Positions 38,101 through 48,100 of a stretch of 64,000 nucleotides of DNA are shown piece after piece. Each line of letters opens with the position of its first letter. The stretch's first letter is position 1. This DNA is from Apricaphanius iberus (taxonomy: Eukaryota; Chordata; Actinopteri; Cyprinodontiformes; Aphaniidae): positions 124,001-188,000 of the forward strand of contig JAPXFQ010001387.1 in NCBI GenBank assembly GCA_028564705.1, read 5' to 3'. The notes under the pieces are model-generated. The model saw only the letters and a list, made by a program, of their open reading frames with translations. It ran no database searches and was not told the DNA's origin. A program made the position numbers and the translations under genes.

Positions 38101-41100
38101 TTTTACTGGGAGCCAGTGAAGAGAAGCTAAAACAGGGGAAATGTGATCTCTTCTTTTAATATTCATCAGAATCCTAGCAGCAGCATTTTGAACTAACTGA
38201 AGACTTTTAATTGTATTCTGTGGACTACCTGATAATAGACAGTTACAGTAATCCAGCCTTGAAGTAACAAAGGCATGGACTAGTTTTTCAGCATCATTCC
38301 TGGACAGGATGGTTCTAATTTTTGCAATATTCCTAAGGTGAAAAAAGGAAATCCTACAGACTTCTTTAATGTGAGTTCTAAATGACATATCTTGGTCAAA
38401 AATGACACCGAGGTTTTTTGCTTTATTACTGGAGGCTAATTTAATGCTGTCCAGGTGAAGGGGCTGACTAAGTAGTTTCTTTTTCAGAGCTTCTGGTCCA
38501 AAGACAACAACTTCTGTTTTATTGTTATTGTTGTTATTGTTTACCTGAACAAACTGAAATCTGTTAGACAAATAAGATTTAAACCAACCTAGTGCTGTTC
38601 CTATTATACCGACACTTTGAAGCCTTTCTATGAGAATATTGTGATCAACAGTGTCAAAGGCAGCACTGAGATCTAACAGGACCAGAATGGTCACCAGTCC
38701 ATTGTCTGAGGCTATGAGAATATCATTAGTAACCTTCACCAGAGCTGTTTCAGTGCTATGATGAGCTCTAAAGCCTGACTGAAACTTCTCAAACAGCTCA
38801 TTATTGTTTAAATGCTCACATATCTGGTGTGCAACTATTTTCTCAAGAATTTTAGATAAGAAGGGAAGATTAGATATCGGTCTATAGTTAATTAAGTCGT
38901 TTTGATCAAGAGAGGGTTTCTTAAGTAGAGGTTTAATTACAGCAATCTTAAACTCCTGTGGTACATATCCATTGACTAAGGATAGATTCATTATATTTAA
39001 AATTGGAGCAGCGATCAGAGGGAAAACTTCTTTTAAGAGTTTAGTTGGGATTGGGTCTAAAACGCAAGTTGAAGGTTTAGATGAAGCTAATAATTTTAGT
39101 ACATCACAAAGTTCGGCTGCATTAAAGCAGTTTAAGCATATATTAGGTTCCACCATTTTTGAGGCTGCCTCATTAACTAAGGAGGAAGCAAGCATATTGG
39201 GAAGGTTCCCAATTATCTTATTCTTTATGGAGTCTATTTTATTTATAAAGAATTGCATGAAGTCGTCACTGCTTAGAGCTTGGGGAATGGTTGGCTCGAT
39301 AGAGCTATGATCCTGTGTGAGTTTGGCAACTGTATTAAAAAGAAACCTAGGATTATTTTTATTCTCCTCGATTAAAGATGAATAATATGCTGTTCTAGCT
39401 GTGTGAAGGCTCTTTTTATATAGCAATAAACTATTTTTCCATATTAAAAAGGAATCATGTAAATGCGTGGAGCGCCATTTTCTCTCTAGTTTTCTAACAT
39501 TCTGCTTTAGGGTACGTAGCTCTAAATTAAACCAGGGAGTTAATCTTCTATGGCTAGCCACCTTCCTTTTCAAGGGGGCAACTTTGTCTATTGCCCGACG
39601 CAGGGAGGAATTAACGCTATGAACTAAAATGTCAAGTTGTGAGGGGTCACGAGTTAAATCACTGTTTTCTGTTCTGCATTTATAAACTGAGGAAATTAAA
39701 GTTGGAAGAGCTTCTTTAAAATTTGCTACAGCGTTGTCTGATAACGTTCTGGTATAATGAAGTTTTCTTTCAGGTTTGATATGATCCATTAGAGTAAGTT
39801 TAAAAGTGATAAGGAAATGATCAGACAGGATAGGGTTATGTGGAAAGACTGTTATTTCTTCACAGTCAATGCCATAAGACAGCACAAGATCTAAAGTGTG
39901 GTGACAAGAATGTGTTGGTCCCTGCACATTTTGAGTAAAGCCTATTGAGTCTAGGATAGTCTTAAAAGCTGTATTTAGACTATCACTTTCATTATCAACA
40001 TGAATATTGAAGTCTCCGACTATAATGACTTTATCAGTGTTTAAAACTAAGTCAGATAGAAAATCTGAAATCTGATCTAAAAATTGAGAATAAGGTCCTG
40101 GTGGACGATATAAGACCACAAACAAAAGTGGCTTTACTGCTTTGTTATGTGTATGAGGAAAGCTAAAAACTAGATGCTCAAAGGAACTGTAACTATTATT
40201 TTTTTGGAGATTAATTAGTAAATCGGAGTGAAAGATAGTTGCTACTCCACCTCCTCGACCAGTACTTCGAGGGACACTAAAGTTTAAGTAGCTAGGGGGA
40301 GTTGACTCATTTATTGTGACATGGTCCTCTTCCTGCAACCATGTCTCTGCAAGACAAAACAAATCAATATTATTTTCACAAATTAAGTCATTTACCAAGA
40401 GTGTTTTTGAGGGGAGAGATCTTATGTTTAGTAAACCACATTTAATTGATTTGTTTTTATGTTCAGTCCGAGTTTTATTTATCTTTATGAGATTTTTATA
40501 CTTTGCTCTAGTAGCATTAACTTTTAATTCATTAGTTTTGGGTAGTGGACGGGAAACTATCTCTATAGGGTAGTGGGTGGGTGGCAGTCCCTGTTCCTTG
40601 ACCTGGACTCTGGGTTCCCTGAGCTGGACTCTGGGTTGTCACGGCTTTGGGGAACTAGAGATAACCCTATCAATGTTCCTGGAAAGAAGCGAAGCTCCGT
40701 CCTCGGTGGGATGGATGCCGTCTCTACGTAACAGTCCAGGTTTTCCCCAGAAGGCCCCCCAGTTATCAATGTAGCCCACATCGTTTTCTGGACACCACCT
40801 TGACAACCAAAGGTGGAACGAAAGCATACGGCTGTACATGTCATCGCTAGTACGATCAGGCAGGGGACCAGAAAAAATTACAGAGTCAGACATCTTTTTG
40901 GCAGCCCTACACACCGAAGCTACGCTAATTTTAGTGACCTCCGACTGCCGTCGCCGGGTGTCGTTGCCACCAGCATGGATAACGATCCTGCTATACCGCC
41001 GTTTGTCCTTGGCCAAAAGCTTCAGATGGGACCTAATGTCCGCAGCCCTGGCCCCTGGAAGGCATTTGACGGTGGTCTTTCGTGTCTCTGGAGCCACATT

Positions 41101-44100
41101 CCTAACTATGGAGCTGCCAATTACAAGAATCGGCCTCTCCTGCTCGGCGGGTGCGTCGCTGAGCGGGGCGAACCTATTGTTCAGAGAAAGGGGCTGGAGG
41201 TTGGCCGCGGACTGGGGTCTGGCGCTAGTCTTCCTACGAACAGTCACCCAGCTCGCCTGAGGTCCCGGCTGCACGGGAGCTGTTGAAGGACGGCTAGGTC
41301 CTGTCCTAGTTGACTCCGCGCTAGCTACTGCTGGGCCTGGCTGTTCTACAGCGCGGAGCCGGGCCTCTAGCTCAGAAACCCTTGCCTCCAAAGCTACAAA
41401 AATGCTGCACTTATTACACCTACCAACTTCACTAAATGAGGCGGAGGAGTAACTAAACATCTGACAGAGAGAGCAGGAAAGAGGAGGAGGTGTAGAGAGA
41501 GAATCATTTAGTTGTTCAAAATCAACAACTATTATTATAATACAGGGTTTGCCTGGGGTCTTACAAAGCCTTAAAATGATTGAATTTATAAATTTGGTAA
41601 TAGGTCCTTAAGAAGTCTTAAAATTTTGTGCTGTATTTAACTTATTTAGTTTGCAATACTAATGCAAATGCTTTTGCATCCTCATGAGTTCAGTTTGTTT
41701 TCCACGATTACCTTGATAACAATCAAGTAGAATAAATAAAGAGTGGCAAAACCAATAATTGAGAATGTAGTGAAACCCGAGGCAAAACACTAAGATTAAT
41801 GAAGATTAATGTAAAAATAAATGAATGCAATAAACTCAAATAAAAAAATAAAAACCTTGTTAGGCATTTTTTTGTGGCATGCTGAAATGTTCTTTGATTT
41901 TTTTCTTTTGTTTTCTCTGAGAAATAAATGAAAACAAGTTCCAGGATTTTGTTGTTTTTATATAAATAGTCTTAAAAGCCTTTAATTTAACTTGAATTCA
42001 GCTGATGGCATGTAACACAGAACTTACATGTCTACAGCTTTTTTCGTAGTTTAGAAGGGCGAGTCATAGCTGCGTCAAAGTAGCATACATAGATGTCAAA
42101 TTGCGTACTTGCAATGTAAAACACATAGCCCTACAGATTTGCATTTTGTTGTCTTGGTGCTGGAATTTCTGCCATGGCGGAACGCCACGGTGTAATGGCT
42201 ATAGAATGGAAACTCCCATGGCATGGATGAATAAATGGTGAGACGTTGGCAACGCCACCCTGAAGTACTCTCAATGTTTATAAATGTAAGACTTTCTTGA
42301 AGATTGGCTGTACACACACAGAGAGAGGACAGCCAATGTGTTTCCACCGTGTGGAAATGTAAAATTAGTAAACTTCCCCAAACACTTAACACCTTCCAAC
42401 AATCCCTTCTGTGCACAAACCCTTACATTTGGTTATTAAACATTAAAACACCTGCAGCTTATAATCAGGGGCAGCTTGTATTTGTACAGACAGGTGCGCC
42501 TTATAGTCTGAAAATTACGGTAAGTCATAATGAACTAAATGTTCTGGACAAGATAAGTGTTCAACTTCATCCCAAGCCCATTTTTTAACATTTGAAAGTA
42601 TTAATCTTTACATATTGTTAATCAAATGTTCGTATTTTTGTTGTTTTAATTCAAAAGGAATAAAAACTGCATCAAGAGAATATTTTATTGATGGTAAATT
42701 TCCTTCTTTTAGTCACTGGGAGCAGCAGGGAAGACTGGAAGTCTGGGGAAGAAACCAGGTGAGATTTTTGTTGGTCCATAACTGTCTTTTTTATTAGTTC
42801 TGATATAACAGACTTGGCTCAGATTATTCACTCAAATCCAATCTAGGTCTATCATTTGTTCGACTGTTTCCCACTTCATATCATAACTTGTTTTTCCTTT
42901 TTAGTCATTTAAAATAGAGCTCTTGCTAAATGAAATTGGCTGATTTCTGCTTTTCCATTTCATTAGATGTAAAGGTAAATAAAAATCCATCTTCCTCCTC
43001 CCCTTATTTGTTTCAGAGATCGCTCAGGTGATCGCCGCCTACACTGCGACGGGCGCAGAGCAGCTGACGTTGGCTCCGGGGCAGCTTATCCTCATCAGGA
43101 AAAAGAATCCTGGGGGCTGGTGGGAAGGCGAGCTGCAGGTACGCAGCAATCTCCAAGTTTCACACATGTCAGGTCTTCATATATACATTCTATAGAGCTG
43201 TAATGATGCACCTTCACTGTTCGGTATGTACCTCGGTACACTAGGATTTAGAAAAATAGTGACCTGTTTATTTCTTTTACTATTCTCACAGAAAACATGT
43301 CTTTTGATATCTTTGAAAATTCTATTTTAATTTGTATAGAGCTTACTGGACACCTGGTGCAAGTTTAGTCAACGAGCAAAGGATAAGTGGACATGACGAG
43401 ATGGATAGATCATACAACAATAAAACCACCTGACAATGGTTAAAGTTGTTGCTTAGGAATTTTTGAATAAGATTGTGCCCATATTCAAGAAATAAAAAGG
43501 TTTAAACCACTTGGGAGTCGTTTGTACAGCATAAATCAGGTGTGAGTTTAAAGCATAGCTGTTGTTAAATCCGCTCCGTTCAGGGCGGCGACTCCCATAG
43601 ATTCTATACTCTGCCAGGCATCTTAAACCGGTTGAATGCTACAGACAGCTTATTTAGAGTTTGGGATTTTTCTCCCCGACCAGAGATATTTACTTTCCAG
43701 TTGAGGTCTTTGTAGGCGAGGAGATGAGTTCGGTGTGATGTCACGGGGCGTCAGTGACCCAGGATGTAGGGGCTTCACCTGTAACTCAGTGTTTATCAAC
43801 CTTGCTCCTCAATGGACACTGCCCTTCATGTTTGTGTTTTCTTTGAGGACCCCCTGTCCATCTCAGTCCCTTTGCCGTCGGTCCTCTGGCAAGACGCTTC
43901 ACCTGCTTTACCTTCTGGTGTTGTCAGAGGGTGTTGGCCTCATTTCTGTCAGTTTGGGCAAATGTTGTTAGAAAGTAGCTTACCACCATCAGTGTAAATA
44001 AATGGGTGAATGTCTGATCTTTATAAAACGTCATAGAAGTACAAGCTATTTACCATTTAGGGTGAGTTGGACCTTATTGTCCAGCTTTGATATTCCGTCG

Positions 44101-45115
44101 TCATTGTAGCTGATAACTCCTTTTTACTAGGGTTGTCCCGATCAACCGTAATGCAGGACATGCATTACGGTTCCATGTGGAGAAGAATCAGCAGCAGGTG
44201 GATTCTAATTTCAACTGTTTAATCTCACCTTAATAGGTAGCTTTCTGTTCAGCTTGTTCAGATTGCGTATTATTTAAAGGGAATAAAAGATAAATACTAT
44301 TGAACATAGCCCTACCCACGAGGAATGAAAAAACTGACAGGTACATATGTATGAGTCCTGATCGGGAGGTAACACCCGATTTCGATCGAGTCTGAAACTA
44401 TGTGATTGGGGCCGATTTCCGATCACATGATCGGATCGGGGACATCCCTAGTTTTTACAAAATGGCAGACTTTAGTGACAGCTTGGAGTCTTCTTTGTTT
44501 CGTTCTTGTGTTGCTTTTTAAAGTTGAGTGACAGACCGTAGCATCTTGCACCTAGTTCTGCACATGTCTGAATTTAAAACAAGGCTGTATCATTGTGAAC
44601 CAAAATGCCCTTACCGAAGAGTTTACGTACATTTTCCTGTAAATAAACTGTTTAATAAATTGGTTTTAGTTTAAACTAATATCCATAGTTTTAAACTGCA
44701 CTTGTTTCAAAGAATTGTTGGCGTTGAACTGATGTCTACTGCCACACTGTGTTTCTAATGACGAAGGCTCGGGGGAAAAAGCGTCAGATTGGTTGGTTTC
44801 CAGCCAATTATGTGAAGCTTCTGAGTCCCAGCACCAGCAAGACGACTCCCACAGAGCCCACCCCTCCTAAACTGGCTCCTTCCAGCACAGGTATGTAGAC
44901 ACACGTTTACATACGATTTTGTATCGAAATCTATCGAATCGAGTGAGTTGCTGAGACTGTTATTTGGTGTGTAGAATAGAAGAGAACAATCCTTTATTGT
45001 CCCACAAGGAGAAATTCAGTTGTAACAGCAGAAAAAGCAAGAACAGAACACAATTTAAGAGTCCAGAAAAAGAATACATTATGGACATAGTTACAAAAAC
45101 AGAGAACTGTGCCGT

Positions 45116-45171
<56 letters not shown>

Positions 45172-48100
45172 CTATGGTCTGGGTGAATACTCGATTCTGA
45201 TTGGCTGGAGGGTGTACATTAAAAAGTAATAATGTACACCTAGGAAAGGCGTCCTGTCAAATTGGCTGATGATCTCAACGTTACTTGCATCATCCTCTGG
45301 ACAGACACAAGCAATAAGTAGTGTACTGGCCTTCTGAAATGACATTTTCTATCACGTAACGTAAGGTAAAGCCATCATCTCACTTCCCCTCACTGATAAA
45401 TCGCTGCGGTTGGCTCGCTCTGGCTATGTTGCTTGGCAACGCCTGTATACGGGAGATATTAAATAGTGCGTTCGACTTATATACAAAACCTCGCGATTTT
45501 AACTCTAAAACACATTAAAGTATTATTAATTGATTAAATATGTCTTTCTTTCGTAAGTGACCATGGTATAAGCGGGATAATGCCCTTCGAGGTGTCCATT
45601 TTCAGAAGTCAATGGACGACACGGAGGCTTCCGCGAAGTTTAAAATTAGACATTTTCCTTGTGTATTAAACTGTGCGCACCGACTCGCAATCTATTTCCC
45701 GATATAATAAACCGTGTGACAGCGTGACATATACCATGTGGTGTTGCGTTTGCTTGATAAAAAGCCCTGACCGCTTTTGTTGTCTGTGTCGTGGCTGTAG
45801 CACAATTGTTAGGGCGTAGAATTAATGATTGAGGTATTGTGGGTTCGAGTCCAAGTGTGTGATTTTTTTTCCCCGCACTTTGCCAAAAAGAAAATTTTTC
45901 CTGGTTAAAAAATTAATGGTGGAGAAATGTCCCCGTTTTAAATAAAGATTTTGATTGCTTTGTGGTAAAGTGCAAAAATGCTACCATTCAAACACAGGAG
46001 GCCTCAGGAGAAGCTGGCCTACCTTTGCAGCCAGGGTTCTTTATCAAGTAGACAGAACACTACATTACATCAAAGTATGTCAGCGGTTTTTGCACTTTTC
46101 CAAAAATTACATTTTTCTGGGTTCAAAAATTCAATCTCAGGTTTTTAGGTGGTGGGGACAAAACTATGATATGTAATATGATGTCAATATAATGGTGGAG
46201 AAATGTCCCCGTTTTAAACAACGATTTTGGCTCCTGCTGGTACCCAAAAAAAGGCTTAGGGTAAAATGCAAAGATTTTACAATGGTTTTATTCGAACCCA
46301 CAATACCTCGATCATTAATCCTACGCCCTAACCATTGTGCTACAGCCATGACAAAGACACCACAGGCGGTCAGGGCTTTTTATCAAGCAAACGGAACATC
46401 ACATGGTTTATGTCACGTCACACGGTTTATTAAATCGAGAAATAGATTGCTAGTCCGTGCGCACAGTTTAATACACTGAGGAAACGGGTTAGTAATTAAT
46501 GGCCACTGTTTAATAAACAGGAAATGGATTAGTAATGATTAATTATTGCCGGTCTGTGCGTTCGGCCCACAATGTGGATGGAACATGTTAGGAGATATAC
46601 CATATCTTGTGCTGTTTGCTTTGGTAAAACCAGAACCTGCAAGTTTTATACAATTCCAGCGTCTTGCACCCCTGTCAAGGTAAGCAAAAGAAGTATTTGG
46701 TCGTAAACTAACAGAACAAGTGATTTGAACTAGCAGATGATTAAAAATGCATGCCGCAATCACTTCATATCAGGTAAGCCTCCTTGGCTAACAAACAGGC
46801 CAACATTGCTAACCAACACTGCAACTCAAAGATTACTTCAAATAATAATAATAAAGGGAACTGAAGTTATTTAAAGGGCCATTTTCGCACATGTATCCAC
46901 GGTGTTGATAAACAAATAATTCCTCTATTCAGAAGAAACTCTCAGTTTTACATTCAGAAAGTTTGAACCAGTTTGCCTTAAGAACTGGATCCAAGATAAA
47001 TAGGCTTACAAAGGGCTGCATATAAATGTAATAGGGGAATTCAAGACAAAAGTTCCATGCAACATCTGGAGTTGTGCTTTATTTACATCAAAAATTTTAC
47101 TTTTTAGTCATATTTAAGAATGTTGATTAATTGTGAATAATCATGTTTAATTCTCAGCTACCATATGATTAATTAGATTCAAATTTTTAATAATTTGACA
47201 ACCCTAGTGTTTTTTTCAGATATGTAAATATCTGACCTCAAATGTATAACAGTATGTAAGTATTGGGCTGAGCTTTTGCTATTGACCACGTACTTTTTAC
47301 TCCACCATTATGCAAAAATTTTTTTTATTTTTTTTAATCTGTTTTTTTCCTTATTTATTTTTATTTTTTACATTTTCTTTCAGAGTTAAAATATACCTAT
47401 GATTAAAACTGAAAAGACCTCTTACCTTTTTAAGTGGGTGAGTTGCACAATTGGCAGCTTGCATTTGCTTTTTCTACCACTGTAGCTCGACATACAGCGG
47501 GGAGAACAAGTATTTGATACACTGCTGATTTTTGAAGTTGTCCCACTTACAAAGCATGTTGAGGCCTGTAATTTTTATCAGAGGTACTCTTTAACTGTGA
47601 GGGACAAAATCTAAAACAAAGATGCAGAAAATCAAAGTGCATGATTTTTAAATTATTAATTTCCATTATACTATTTTAGTGACATAAGTATCACCAATCA
47701 ACCAGAAAGAAATTAGGCTCCCACAGACCGGTTGGTTCTTCTTTAAGAAGCCCTCCTGTTCTCCACCCATTACCTGTATTAACTGCACCTGTTTGAACTC
47801 GTTCCCTGTATAAAAGACACCTATCCACACACTCTTAACTGCAACCTCTCCACAATGACAAAGACCAGAGGACTGTGCAAGGACATCAGGGATAAAACTG
47901 TAGATCTGCAAAAGGCTGGGAAGGGCTGCAGGATAATAGGCAAGCAGCTTGGTGAGAAGGCAACAACTGTTGGTGTAATAATTAGAAAAAGGAAGAAGTT
48001 GTAGACGACTGTCATTTTCCCTCGGTCTGGAGCGCCATGCGAGATCTCTCCTAGTGGGGCATCAATGATCATGAGGACAGTGAGGAATGGGTCTATAACT

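Larger units (their letters stand above)
36689..41530 (-). mobile_element. L2/CR1-clade LINE, nearly full length, defective
   Basis: On the - strand the order is ORF1 with esterase (41460-40639), ORF2 with endonuclease and RT (to 37807), a 3' region of about 1.1 kb, and a (TTGAA)n tail (36689-36710). The tail aaagtgccttgagatgtt with gcgctatataaataaat matches other L2 tails in this window. A short microsatellite end instead of poly(A) is typical of L2. The RT core is missing and a 28S rRNA segment sits in the 3' region. The 5' border is approximate. Confidence 0.9.
36330..42712 (+). other. itsn1 intron hosting the large L2 LINE
   Basis: The LINE fills 36689-41530. To its left, 36570-36685 reads like a sense LINE fragment ([15 protein letters not shown]). 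To its right, a separate repeat starts at 41543. 42010-42700 shows nothing definite. Confidence 0.75.
45661..46476. mobile_element. Foldback element with opposed tRNA-like sequences
   Basis: The outer 20 bp gtgtattaaactgtgcgcac (45661) is exactly inverted at 46457-46476. Arms of about 195 bp continue as imperfect inverse copies through the tRNA-like regions at 45791-45855 and 46288-46352. The loop of about 430 bp contains a direct repeat, aatggtggagaaatgtcccc, at about 45914 and 46191. Confidence 0.8.

Noticed and set aside
45791..45855. A functional tRNA gene
   Set aside because: Box B is good but the ends do not form an acceptor stem and the sequence is duplicated inverted in a foldback.
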